Below are positions 9,317-18,464 of a stretch of DNA of 64,000 nt, piece after piece. Made by a program: the position numbers and the translations under genes. Numbering within the stretch: position 1 is the first letter of the stretch; each line of letters begins with the position of its first letter. The DNA comes from Chitinophagaceae bacterium. Its GTDB lineage: Bacteria; Bacteroidota; Bacteroidia; Chitinophagales; Chitinophagaceae. The notes under the pieces were generated by a model. The model was given only the letters and a program-made list of their open reading frames with translations, made no database searches and was not told where the DNA came from. The stretch is from NCBI GenBank assembly GCA_020403425.1, contig JADBXR010000014.1, positions 29,308-93,307 of the forward strand, read 5' to 3'.

Positions 9317-10108
9317 TTATTTGGCCAGTCCTTTTCCTACAATACCTCCACTTACTTCCAATGTAGTGCCATGTACCGCTTCGTTCTCGATGATAAACCG
9401 GACCGTGCTCACGATCTCGTCGGTCTTTACCAGTCTGCCCAGGGGTATGTCCGCAATAATCCGGTTCAGGATCTCGGGTTGGATCGAAGTGAGCATCGGT
9501 GTTTCAACATAACCCGGCGCGATGGCAGCTATACGAATATGGGTAATGCCTCTTGCATGAAACTCTCCGGCGATGATCTTGGGCCAGAGTGCGATAGCTG
9601 CTTTGGTGGAAGCATAATTGAGCTGCCCCAACTCCCCGCTCTTGTTGATGGACGAGATCGGGATCAGCACACCTGGCCAGCGATGATCGGTCATCTGTAC
9701 GGCTGCCTCCCGTAAAGTGAGGAACACCCCCGTGAGGTTCACATCTATCACCTGTTGCCACTGTTCAGTGGTCATGAATTTTTTTACTTTACCCGTTTCC
9801 TTATCCGGTGTGATCAAAAATGCATCCCTGATGATGCCTGCACAGGCCAATACAATATTCACTGACCCAAAACTATCCGCTGCAAACTGCATCAGGTCCC
9901 GCACAGATGTTTCGTCCGTAACATTACAGACCTTGTACTCTGCGCGGTTACCGGCAGCTGTTATGGTGTCTTTTACTGATTGCAATTTCGCAGCGTCTCT
10001 GTCTGCCAAGACCACTTTTGCGCCCATCGCTGCCAGCGCTATGGCAACCGCTTCACCGATACCGCTGGCCGCTCCCGTGATCACAGCTACTGAATTTTCT
10101 ATTTTCAT
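9317..10108 (-). CDS. Short-chain dehydrogenase/reductase (SDR)
   Basis: A 263-residue classical SDR, predicted cytoplasmic and NAD(P)-dependent. The cofactor motif TGAASGIG is at residues 11-18, the usual NAG is ACAG near residue 91, the catalytic Ser is in ISSINKSG and the YASTK motif is near residue 172. An acidic D at the end of beta-2 (LADRD) suggests NAD preference. It is the last gene of the minus-strand operon, 7 bases after an alpha/beta hydrolase. The context with a CoA ligase suggests oxidation of a hydroxyacyl or alcohol intermediate, but the substrate is not identifiable. Confidence 0.85.
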   Translation of the reverse strand: MKIENSVAVITGAASGIGEAVAIALAAMGAKVVLADRDAAKLQSVKDTITAAGNRAEYKVCNVTDETSVRDLMQFAADSFGSVNIVLACAGIIRDAFLITPDKETGKVKKFMTTEQWQQVIDVNLTGVFLTLREAAVQMTDHRWPGVLIPISSINKSGELGQLNYASTKAAIALWPKIIAGEFHARGITHIRIAAIAPGYVETPMLTSIQPEILNRIIADIPLGRLVKTDEIVSTVRFIIENEAVHGTTLEVSGGIVGKGLAK

Positions 10109-10115
10109 GTTTTAT

Positions 10116-10961
10116 TTATTTAGAAAGAAAACCGGTTATCGCGGTCACTATTTGCCTGGCGCCTTCCCCATACAACATGGTCTGATGGTTGCCGGCCACC
10201 TGCACATACCTGCAATCTTCCATCATATTTACGGTTTCCATGGCCAACTCCTGGGGCAGAAGGGCGGCATCCTGGATATAGATACCCGGAGCATTGATGA
10301 GCAAACTGGGTTTCCGATTGTCTCTGATCAGCTCGGGCCAGGGCTCTCCCAGGCTTCCTTTCAGCACAGCTTCCATCATGTGTTCGGGCTTACTTACCGG
10401 TATAACCGTTCCGTCAGGATAGGTGTTGATATCTGCCTGGTAATATGTCAGCATCTGCTCATCCCAGAAAGTAAGATAAGGCGCCTGTTTCACTTTTTCC
10501 AGATAAGCTTCGAATGACGCAAATTGTTGACCCAGTCTACCCAAGGCCGGCCCCAGCATTTCTTTTGTGTTTGGATGCATCCGTGCCGCAGCATCCATAA
10601 GGATCAATTTCTCTACATAGTCCGGGAAATGAGCGGCCAGGTATAAACCCAGAAAAGCGCCAAAAGAATGCCCGCAGATCACAGCCGGTTTTACCTGCAA
10701 CATATCCAGTAAGGCAACAATATCGGCCGCATGCTCTTTCATGGTATAACCGATAGCGGGCTGATCGCTTTTCCCCCTTCCCCTAAGATCAACAGAAATG
10801 GTCCTGAACCTCTCGCTCAACCCGGCATGCATCAGCCCGTCAAAAGCATGCGCATTGGCGGTGAGGCCGTGTAACATCAACAGCAGAGGACCTTCACCCT
10901 CGTTATCCAGGTAATGAAGATGAATACTGCCGGTGTCCATGAATTTACTTTCGGTTTTCAT
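10116..10961 (-). CDS. Alpha/beta hydrolase (cytoplasmic)
   Basis: A 281-residue alpha/beta-hydrolase-fold enzyme. The oxyanion-hole strand LLMLHGLTAN is near residue 30, the nucleophile elbow GHSFG near residue 98, and the catalytic His probably in AGNHQTM close to the C-terminus. There is no signal peptide. The gene overlaps the upstream ligase by 17 bases, so expression is coupled. It probably hydrolyses an ester, lactone, thioester or C-C bond in the same pathway as its neighbours; the substrate is unknown. Confidence 0.85.
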   Translation of the reverse strand: MKTESKFMDTGSIHLHYLDNEGEGPLLLMLHGLTANAHAFDGLMHAGLSERFRTISVDLRGRGKSDQPAIGYTMKEHAADIVALLDMLQVKPAVICGHSFGAFLGLYLAAHFPDYVEKLILMDAAARMHPNTKEMLGPALGRLGQQFASFEAYLEKVKQAPYLTFWDEQMLTYYQADINTYPDGTVIPVSKPEHMMEAVLKGSLGEPWPELIRDNRKPSLLINAPGIYIQDAALLPQELAMETVNMMEDCRYVQVAGNHQTMLYGEGARQIVTAITGFLSK

Positions 10962-12483
10962 ACTGCTCTTTCAGTTCACGTTTTAACACTTTACCGGCTA
11001 CATTGCGCGGCAGTTCTCTGACAATCATGATATCATGGATTTTCTGAAAGCGCGCATCAATATGATCGTTCACCCACGTTTTGATTGATGTTGCTTCTGC
11101 TTCACCAGTATTTACCACTACTGCTGCCACCGGTGTTTCTCCCCACTCGCAATGAGCCACTCCAAAAACCGCTACATCTGTTACCGCCGGGTGTTTGATG
11201 ACAACTTCCTCGATATCCGCCGGATATACATTCACGCCTCCTGAAATGATCAGGTCTTTTTTTCGACCGGTGAGAAACAGGAACCCATCCTCATCCACAT
11301 AACCCAGGTCCCCGGTGTATAGCCATCCGTTTCGAAGGGTCTCACGCGTCTGGATCTCATTTTTATAATAGCCATCCATCAGCAACGGCCCCTTACCAAC
11401 GATCTCGCCGATCACCCCTGCCGGCTGGGCCTCGCCACTATCATTACATATCTTCATCTCCATAAAAGAAGGCGCATAACCCACACTACCTGTTTTTCGT
11501 GCGGCATCGGTTTTATCGAGGATGGTCATAAAACCTTCGGTTAATCCGTACAACTCATAGAATACACCAGGTATGCGTTTATTCAGTTCCTGTTTATGCT
11601 CCAACAATAAAGGTGCCCCAACAGAAAGTATGTATTCGATGGATGGAAGTGATTGGCTACTGAACTGTGGCTGCTGCAGACAGGCAATGATCTGAGAAGG
11701 AACCAGGATGGTATGCGTAACAGATTCTTTACTGATAGCTGTTATCACCTGCTGTGGATCAAAGTGGTCCTGCAGCACATAGGTACAACCCAGGAACATG
11801 GCCGGCATCAGCGTTAAAAAAGAGCCGTTAAAGATGATCGAACCAGAATGCATCACCACACTCTCTGGTGTCATCCGGTAGCTGTTAGCAAACAGCGAAC
11901 CATACAGTGCACGAACTGCATGCGAGATAACGATACCTTTGGGCAGGCCGGTGGTACCGCTGCTGTAAATAATATTATAAGGATCAGACCCTGTTACGGG
12001 TTTCACTTCTGGTTCTGTAACCGGATGCTTCGCTTTTTGTGCGTGATAAGACCGATAACCGATCATATCGGATGTATTAATCAGCCAGAAATTACCTATC
12101 GGCACATTGGTCAGAGCTTCTCTCACTGCTGTTACATATTGGGCTGTTTCTTTATCGGTAATCACCAGTTTTGCATCGGCATTATCAATCAGGTTGGCAA
12201 GACCAGATCCGCGCAGTAAAGGACTGAGTGGTACGGCTACGGCTCCCATTTTGGCACAGGCCCAGTAAATTTCCCATAATTCAATGCTATTGGATAAAAC
12301 GGTGGCCACCTTATCTCCTTTACACACACCAGATTGCTGTAAAGCATGCACAAGTTGGTTCACATTGGCATTCAGTTCAGCAAATGTTTGCCGCTGGCTA
12401 CCGCACACAATTGCCGTTTTATGTGCTTTGTATTTCGCATGGCGGGTAAGCCAGTGTTGTATCGTTAGGTCGTCGCTGTACAT
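10945..12483 (-). CDS. Class I adenylate-forming enzyme (acyl-CoA ligase-like)
   Basis: A 512-residue enzyme of the ANL superfamily that would activate a carboxylic acid as acyl-AMP and then acyl-CoA. Motifs in order: the P-loop YSSGTTGLPKG, ELYGLTEG, YTGDLGY, GRKKDLIISGG and the C-terminal lysine in NVAGKVLKRE. I prefer the ATG at 12483 (MYSDDLT) over an in-frame GTG 45 bases upstream; the extension encodes no conserved residues. It lies 66 bases after the TonB receptor and overlaps the following hydrolase. Substrate specificity, aliphatic or aromatic, is not readable. Confidence 0.88.
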   Translation of the reverse strand: MYSDDLTIQHWLTRHAKYKAHKTAIVCGSQRQTFAELNANVNQLVHALQQSGVCKGDKVATVLSNSIELWEIYWACAKMGAVAVPLSPLLRGSGLANLIDNADAKLVITDKETAQYVTAVREALTNVPIGNFWLINTSDMIGYRSYHAQKAKHPVTEPEVKPVTGSDPYNIIYSSGTTGLPKGIVISHAVRALYGSLFANSYRMTPESVVMHSGSIIFNGSFLTLMPAMFLGCTYVLQDHFDPQQVITAISKESVTHTILVPSQIIACLQQPQFSSQSLPSIEYILSVGAPLLLEHKQELNKRIPGVFYELYGLTEGFMTILDKTDAARKTGSVGYAPSFMEMKICNDSGEAQPAGVIGEIVGKGPLLMDGYYKNEIQTRETLRNGWLYTGDLGYVDEDGFLFLTGRKKDLIISGGVNVYPADIEEVVIKHPAVTDVAVFGVAHCEWGETPVAAVVVNTGEAEATSIKTWVNDHIDARFQKIHDIMIVRELPRNVAGKVLKRELKEQYENRK

Positions 12484-12549
12484 GTCTCTCGCTTTTAACA
12501 AATAAGGTGGCACCCATGCGGGCACCACCTGTCATTCTATCATTACAAG

Positions 12550-15105
12550 CTATTTTTTCTTGTTCGGGATATGCGCTTTCAGTTCAACAGAAAACAAACG
12601 TCCGATGGAAGGTGAGCCCACAAATTCCTTTTGCGTAACGTTGAACAGGTTACTGACACCTGTACCAAGGCTTAACTCATTATTTAGTTTTATCCCTGTA
12701 CTGATATCTATAGAAGTAAAGCCACCCAACGCACCCCAGTCAAAATTCTTCACGTAATTTCTCGGTGTATTGGTCAATGGGTTAATACCACCATATACCA
12801 CACCTCTTTTACCAGCTCCAGCTTTGGTACCTATCTGGTTTCCGCTGTAGAGATCATACTCTCCCACCCAGCGCAGAGATATATTGAGGAACATTTTACC
12901 CTTGGCAATGTTCTGGAAGCTGAGGGTCGATGAGAACCGGTTAGCTGCAGTATTTAGGCTTTTTTCTTCCAGCGACACATAGCCGTCTTTATTGGCATCG
13001 TTCTTAATATTGTCTTCTGTGATATCGCTGCCAAACCAGGAATATTTCATGGCAAGGCTGATATCATCCGTGAAATAATAATTAACCCCCATATCAATAC
13101 CATAAGAAGCCACTTCACCATAATTGAAATAGGTTGAAAAAGCTGCTCCCGAAAGAACACCTGTACCGTTTACGGTTCCGGGCAACAGTAATCCCGCAGT
13201 TGGGATACCGATGCTGCCTACACTTAACGCACGGCCACCCACTGTAATCGCAGGGCTCAGGAAATTGAGGGTCTTACCATAATATCCGTTGATGTCGATG
13301 TATAATTTTTTACCGATGGTCCCTTTATAACCCAGCTCCCAGGTACTGATCTGTTCCGGTTTCAAGGGTACCGTGGTAGCTACAGCGGTTGCATCATTGA
13401 CATTGGCTCCGTTGGGGATATATTTCACACCATCGCCATTTCCGAATACCAGGCCAAACACGCTGGCACGCTGGAACAGGATGATCGGTGCGGCAAATGC
13501 CTTACCCCAGGTTAGACGAATGCTTCCGCCCGGTACACCTTTTACCAGCGCTAGTTTGGGAGAGAACATATTCTTAAACAGACTGTGATGGTCCAGTCTC
13601 GCGGCAGCTACCAGTTTAAAATCCGCCGGTAGTGTTTTTTCCAGCTGCAGTGCACCGCCATATTGTGTTACTGATACTTTCTGGGTAGCATCGGCCAGGC
13701 TGGTTCCGTAGGTTTTGGGATCATCTTTCTGGTAAGAGGCACTCACTACCATATTCAGACCTGCAGCAGAAAAATTAGTATTGTATTGTGCCTCTGCATT
13801 CAAACGTTTGGATTCTTCTTTGAACATATTTCCCAATCTTGTTGCAAAAGCTTCTGCCTGGTCAGGGTAGAGCTGGCCCACCGAAGCATACAAAGGACTG
13901 GTGGGATCTGTGATGGTACTATGCGTTCGGTTCCAGTAATCACGGGTATATCCGGGTATACCATACGAGGTTCCTACATTGGTCCAGGTTTCGTATACCT
14001 GTGCAAAAAAACGGGGGCTAACATAACGTAACTGCAGGTAAGAGAATTTCCAGTCGCGGATCTGGTTACGGCCCGTATTGTTCACACTTAAAAAATTATT
14101 GGTGCTTCCTCCATAAGAAGCGATCAGGTCTGCTTTCGATGATACAGCATAATACAGTTCAGCCGTACCGCGCACATGTTTGAACTGGTAACTGGGTATC
14201 CTTTCAGGAATGGCCAGCGCGGGACCATACACTGAACCTCCGGCATAGATGCTATCATGAAATTCAAAATCCTTTCCGGTGGTGTACTCACCGGTAAATT
14301 TATAGGCCCATTGCTGGTTAACCTTATTGGCAGTACGGAACCGGGTTGTAAAAACCTCCTGGTTACCAGCACCGATCGCAATATCGGTTCCCTGGTATCT
14401 GCGGGGATCTTTGGTAATGGTGTTCGCAATACCGTTATGTGCGTTGGGACCATACAAGGCCGAGTTGGGGCCCAATACGATCTCTATCCGTTCCACGTCT
14501 TCCTTGATCACCGTGTTCATGATACCGGATGGCAGACCACTTCCACCAGCCATCATGCTGTTACGTCCATCGGTCATCTGCAGGATCTTTGCATTGAACG
14601 CATTATTGAAACCCCTTGCGTTAAAACCAACTCCCGTCACACCGGTTCTGATAAACTCAACCCCCTGTATCTTGGAAGCCAGTTCACCGATATTAAACGA
14701 AGAGGTCTGTGCAAGGTCGCGCGATGTAATCACGCTGATAGTCGCCGGAGCACGTGTTATCTTTTCGGGGCGTTTTGAAGCACTCACTACCACTTCATCA
14801 CCCTTTCCGGACGTAGCTGTAAGGCCTATGGTAAGGTTAGCACCCGCATCGGCCGTTTTTTCGGCATCTGCATACCCTACATAAGAGAACACCAGTGTTA
14901 CTTTACCCGCTTTAGATAAGGCAAGTGAGAAATTTCCTTCATCATCGGTATAGGTGCCTGCACCAGTGGATTTCACCATTACACTGGCGCCGGCCAGTGC
15001 CTGACCTGTTTTCCCGTCGGTTACCCGTCCGCTGATCTTAATGCCCTGGGCCATCAAAGCAGCCTGCACCAACAGCAAACATAAGAGTACTGGCAATCGT
15101 TTCAT
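12550..15105 (-). CDS. TonB-dependent outer-membrane receptor
   Basis: An 851-residue receptor. A signal peptide (residues 1-19, ending LMAQ) is followed by a carboxypeptidase-regulatory-like beta-sandwich at about 24-100 (ISGRVTDGKTGQALAGASV), then the TonB plug (ISVITSRDLA, VERIEIVLGPNSALYGPNA) and a large beta-barrel to the C-terminus. No SusD partner is encoded nearby, so this is not a standard SusCD glycan pair. Surrounding genes for a ligase, hydrolases and a sodium symporter suggest it imports a non-sugar carboxylate or ester. It begins 27 bases after the exported hydrolase gene. Confidence 0.9.
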   Translation of the reverse strand: MKRLPVLLCLLLVQAALMAQGIKISGRVTDGKTGQALAGASVMVKSTGAGTYTDDEGNFSLALSKAGKVTLVFSYVGYADAEKTADAGANLTIGLTATSGKGDEVVVSASKRPEKITRAPATISVITSRDLAQTSSFNIGELASKIQGVEFIRTGVTGVGFNARGFNNAFNAKILQMTDGRNSMMAGGSGLPSGIMNTVIKEDVERIEIVLGPNSALYGPNAHNGIANTITKDPRRYQGTDIAIGAGNQEVFTTRFRTANKVNQQWAYKFTGEYTTGKDFEFHDSIYAGGSVYGPALAIPERIPSYQFKHVRGTAELYYAVSSKADLIASYGGSTNNFLSVNNTGRNQIRDWKFSYLQLRYVSPRFFAQVYETWTNVGTSYGIPGYTRDYWNRTHSTITDPTSPLYASVGQLYPDQAEAFATRLGNMFKEESKRLNAEAQYNTNFSAAGLNMVVSASYQKDDPKTYGTSLADATQKVSVTQYGGALQLEKTLPADFKLVAAARLDHHSLFKNMFSPKLALVKGVPGGSIRLTWGKAFAAPIILFQRASVFGLVFGNGDGVKYIPNGANVNDATAVATTVPLKPEQISTWELGYKGTIGKKLYIDINGYYGKTLNFLSPAITVGGRALSVGSIGIPTAGLLLPGTVNGTGVLSGAAFSTYFNYGEVASYGIDMGVNYYFTDDISLAMKYSWFGSDITEDNIKNDANKDGYVSLEEKSLNTAANRFSSTLSFQNIAKGKMFLNISLRWVGEYDLYSGNQIGTKAGAGKRGVVYGGINPLTNTPRNYVKNFDWGALGGFTSIDISTGIKLNNELSLGTGVSNLFNVTQKEFVGSPSIGRLFSVELKAHIPNKKK

Positions 15106-15132
15106 GTTATTGATTTTTGGGTTGTAGAATGT

Positions 15133-16065
15133 TTATAGTGGTTTGGTATTCTTTAAAAATTTTATCGCTGCGTCATTCACCGCTTCCGGTTTTTCATACT
15201 GCAGAAGGTGTCCCGCCCCAGGTATTAACTGTATCGTAGCCCCGGGGATTTGCTTGGCCACTCCTGCTACGTCTTTAACGGTCAGGGAAGGATGTAACAG
15301 CTTGTTGGGTATCAGGCCGTCCTGTTCTCCGAATAAAACAAGAACAGGTTGGGTCAACTCTTTCAGCCTGTCTTTTACCGGCCGGTACAACATACCTTTT
15401 ATCCCCATTGGTATCTGGCGGCAGTAGCCTTTAAAACCCGGACATTGCTTCAGCGCAATTCTTTCCTGTATCAGTTGTTGTGCCTGCTCCGGCATGCTGA
15501 AAAAATTTGACTGGTAACTTTTCAGGATAGTGGCATTATCCTGATTCTCGTAAAAATCGGCAGTGGCATAGGTCATAAGCAGGTTGGCTTCTGCATCGGT
15601 GAATGTTTCCAATCCTGCCGGTGCTATCAGTACCAGTTTCTCCACCAGTAATGGGTGTTTCAGCGCCAGTATCATGGCCACCTGCCCTCCCATTGAATGT
15701 CCCATAACCACAGCAGTGGGGATCGACAGTTTTTTCAAAACTGCTGCCACGGTTTCCGCATAAAAGTCCAGTTGGGTAGCAGCTTCCGTTCTGTTAACGG
15801 GGTCGCTGTTTCCGTAGCCCGGAAGATCTATGGCGATACAGCGGTAGTCCCCCGAAAGTTGTTCCATGTTTCTTTTCCAGTGAGATGCATTACCTCCCAG
15901 GCCATGAATCAACACCAGGGCCTTCCCTTTTCCTGCTTCCACATAATTAACCAGGGTGGAATCCAGCTGTATTTTTTTGCTTTCAAAACCATATGCAGGT
16001 ATGCATTGTGCAAACGGTTTTGCTACGATAAATAAGAGTAATATGGTGATGATCGTCTTTTTCAT
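15133..16065 (-). CDS. Exported alpha/beta hydrolase
   Basis: A 310-residue alpha/beta hydrolase starting at the ATG at 16065, which overlaps the stop of the symporter gene in an ATGA. That start opens a signal peptide (MKKTIITILLLF, ending PFAQ), so the enzyme is probably periplasmic or exported, unlike the second hydrolase of the operon. Motifs are LVLIHGLGGNASHW, the nucleophile elbow MGHSMGG near residue 123 and a C-terminal GAGHLL with the likely catalytic His. It may release the imported substrate from an ester before uptake by the symporter (inference). Confidence 0.85.
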   Translation of the reverse strand: MKKTIITILLLFIVAKPFAQCIPAYGFESKKIQLDSTLVNYVEAGKGKALVLIHGLGGNASHWKRNMEQLSGDYRCIAIDLPGYGNSDPVNRTEAATQLDFYAETVAAVLKKLSIPTAVVMGHSMGGQVAMILALKHPLLVEKLVLIAPAGLETFTDAEANLLMTYATADFYENQDNATILKSYQSNFFSMPEQAQQLIQERIALKQCPGFKGYCRQIPMGIKGMLYRPVKDRLKELTQPVLVLFGEQDGLIPNKLLHPSLTVKDVAGVAKQIPGATIQLIPGAGHLLQYEKPEAVNDAAIKFLKNTKPL

Positions 16066-17597
16066 GCTTCTGCAACCGGTTTGATTTCGGTTTTCCGTGC
16101 ATAATATAAAACAAGACCCACTATCAGCGAACAAAGAATGGCAATAGCGGCTGCTACCCCCGGATTACGGGTACCACTTTGCATATAGGGTGTTAATCTT
16201 CCATAATACACTGAAAAATGAACCGTTACTGCAGTAATACTGGCAGCAATGGCTGCGGTGCGCGGCACATCTTTCAGGAAGATCCCAAATAAAACAGGCA
16301 CAAAAGCTCCGCAGAAATATGCATATACCCCATTCTGTGCAAATATGCCTACACTGAGATCGGGCTGCAGCAGCTGTTGGTACGACATGTAGATAGCGAT
16401 CAATGCCATTAATCCGATCACGATCCGGTTCATCGTCAATTCGCTCACCATGCCACCGCTAACACCGGATTGGCGGATCAGCTTATGCCCGGTAAGCGGT
16501 TTGATGATATCGGAAGTAAATGTAGTGCTCAGAGACTGGATCAATCCCTCCAGTGTGGCCATGCCTGCCGAGATCATTCCCAATACCAGGACGATAGCGA
16601 TATATACCGGGAACCGGCTGACCACAAAGGTTCCCATCACACCATCCAGCGGTATCGGTTGTCCATTGAACTGAAGGTTTGGAAAAAGGATCCTCGCATA
16701 AAGACCCACAAATACCACCATGAAAAAAAGCGCTTGCGCCAGTATGGCCACAGTAAGAAATCGGTTCAGGTCTTTATCGTTTTTCAGCAGTAAAGAGCGG
16801 GTAAGGATATGTGGCTGGCAAACAATGGCCGTACCCACTACCAATTGACAGATCACCACTTCAAAAAAATCACGGAATAGTGGGCTTTGGGGATTAAAGG
16901 GTTTCGCCAGTACCGGATCTATGGCAGCCAGTTTTGCCAAAAAGCCATGTACGCCTTCCGAAAAATAATCGTATCCCGAAGTAAGCAGGATCACCGCCAC
17001 CACCAATTTCAGGAAAGCTTGCACTGTATTCGTGTACACCATACTATTGGCTCCCCCAAACATCATATAGGTAAAGGTGAAAGCAACCACGCCGATCAGG
17101 GTTGGCAGTATTTCAAGATTAAGTGAGCGAGAGATCACCTGGGTTAACCCTACGCAGATCATCACGATAAATGCGATCATCAATAAAGAAAGAAAGCCGA
17201 AGAACAATGCAAAACCACTGCTCTGGTAACGAATGCCCATCCATTGTGCAATGGTACGGGCGTTCACCGACTGGCCATATTTTCGAAACCTGCGTGATAG
17301 TATTGCCAATGAAACCAGGGTTCCGATGGGCAGGAATACAGCCATGGATATGAAACCACTAACGCCATAATAGGCAACAAATCCAGGATTGATAATAAAA
17401 GTAGCGGCACTGCTCATGGAAGCGGCCAATGACAGCCCCAGGAATGAAGGAGAGAATTGCATACTGCCCAGCGCAAAATCCTTCATGTTATGCGTGCGCA
17501 AGGCGCCCCTCACAACAAAAAAGACAATAGCACCCATATAAAGCAGCAGGGCAATCCATATGGCGGATACCATGCCTGGCGTGGCAATCTGGTTCAT
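16062..17597 (-). CDS. Sodium:solute symporter (SSS family)
   Basis: A 511-residue integral membrane protein with about 13 hydrophobic segments. The start is the ATG at 17597 (MNQIATPG); a TTG two codons upstream is also in frame. Family marks include AASMSSAATF in an early membrane segment and GMISAGMATLEGLIQSLSTTF further on, as in SSS transporters. It probably takes up an organic anion with sodium. It is the first gene of the minus-strand catabolic operon, and 77 bases upstream lies a two-half LytTR-type site, so it is the probable target of the adjacent response regulator. Confidence 0.9.
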   Translation of the reverse strand: MNQIATPGMVSAIWIALLLYMGAIVFFVVRGALRTHNMKDFALGSMQFSPSFLGLSLAASMSSAATFIINPGFVAYYGVSGFISMAVFLPIGTLVSLAILSRRFRKYGQSVNARTIAQWMGIRYQSSGFALFFGFLSLLMIAFIVMICVGLTQVISRSLNLEILPTLIGVVAFTFTYMMFGGANSMVYTNTVQAFLKLVVAVILLTSGYDYFSEGVHGFLAKLAAIDPVLAKPFNPQSPLFRDFFEVVICQLVVGTAIVCQPHILTRSLLLKNDKDLNRFLTVAILAQALFFMVVFVGLYARILFPNLQFNGQPIPLDGVMGTFVVSRFPVYIAIVLVLGMISAGMATLEGLIQSLSTTFTSDIIKPLTGHKLIRQSGVSGGMVSELTMNRIVIGLMALIAIYMSYQQLLQPDLSVGIFAQNGVYAYFCGAFVPVLFGIFLKDVPRTAAIAASITAVTVHFSVYYGRLTPYMQSGTRNPGVAAAIAILCSLIVGLVLYYARKTEIKPVAEA

Positions 17598-17673
17598 AAG
17601 CAATCGTTACAATGAAAATATCTTCTTGTAACAAACAAATAACAGCTTACTTGCCAGTGTATGTTTTCATGGG

Positions 17674-17703
17674 GTAAACGATGCTTTTTACGGGGTGAAC
17701 GGA
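17674..17703 (-). promoter_or_regulatory. Candidate LytTR-regulator binding site (two direct repeats)
   Basis: On the minus strand TCCGTTCAC (17703-17695) and ATCGTTTAC (17682-17674) form a direct repeat with a 12-base spacer, a 21-base period. The LytTR consensus recalled from AgrA/AlgR-type regulators is [TA][AC][CA]GTTN[AG][TC] repeated at this spacing; the first half matches fully and the second in 8 of 9 positions. It lies 77 bases upstream of the symporter start and just past the end of the LytTR regulator gene. A weak -7-like GTTATTTG lies at 17643-17636. Confidence 0.55.
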
Positions 17704-17707
17704 TTTT

Positions 17708-18436
17708 TCAGAGAAAAGACAAGCGGCTCATCAGTTTCTCTTTATAGGTCTTACCTACCGGGATTCGCTGACCCGCGATCACCAGGTCGTCCTCTTCTAT
17801 GGCTTCTACCCTGTCGAGATTAACAATATAGGATCGGTGAACACGGATGAACCGTTGAACAGGAAATTTTTCTTCCACCGATTTAAGGCTGGTATTAAGC
17901 AGGTATCTACCCGAAGAAGTACACACAAGTGCATAGATATCCGAGGCCTCGACCCAGAGTATCTCCTTCAGCACGATCTTCTCCAGCCGGTTTTTGGTTT
18001 TCACGAAAATGCCGTCATCAATCGTAAGACCCTCTTTCAGCGGAGGGGTGGGGTCTTTTCGTTGTGCCGCATTGTGCAGCGTAATTTCGATCGTTGAATA
18101 GAGCGTTTCTGGTTTTACCGGTTTTACCAGATAGGCATATGGTTCTGTGAATTTGGCTTTTTCAATGGTGGTGGAATCTGCCAGGGCCGTAAGAAAAATA
18201 AAGGGTACCTGGCCTTGCCGCTTGATCTCACGGGCAGTATCGATACCCGACATCTCCCCGCTCAGGCCAATATCCAATAAAATGATGTCCGGTTTCAGTT
18301 CCGGTATCTTTTTCAGGGCATCTTCTCCCGCATCAAAGCTACCTACCACCTCAAAGCCCAGATCGTTCAGCGAAAGTGTGATTTCTTTGGCAATGATCCA
18401 ATCATCTTCCACTAATAAAATTTTTATTCCTCCCAT
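17708..18436 (-). CDS. LytTR-type response regulator
   Basis: A 242-residue two-component regulator. Residues 4-125 form the receiver domain with EDD near residue 10, the phosphoacceptor Asp in IILLDIG near residue 56, and the conserved Lys in YLVKPVK. Residues about 145-240 form a LytTR DNA-binding domain (FIRVHRSYIVNLDRV). The gene is divergent from the histidine kinase with only about 28 bases between the coding starts, so the pair is surely functional together. Its likely target is the symporter operon immediately downstream, based on the repeat pair at 17674-17703. Confidence 0.9.
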   Translation of the reverse strand: MGGIKILLVEDDWIIAKEITLSLNDLGFEVVGSFDAGEDALKKIPELKPDIILLDIGLSGEMSGIDTAREIKRQGQVPFIFLTALADSTTIEKAKFTEPYAYLVKPVKPETLYSTIEITLHNAAQRKDPTPPLKEGLTIDDGIFVKTKNRLEKIVLKEILWVEASDIYALVCTSSGRYLLNTSLKSVEEKFPVQRFIRVHRSYIVNLDRVEAIEEDDLVIAGQRIPVGKTYKEKLMSRLSFL

Positions 18437-18464
18437 TGCCTAAATTTACTTGAAATAAGTTTTC

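Noticed and set aside
12484..12528. A 15-residue N-terminal extension of the ligase from a GTG codon
   Set aside because: The extension is not conserved in character and the ATG at 12483 fits the usual N-terminus of the family.
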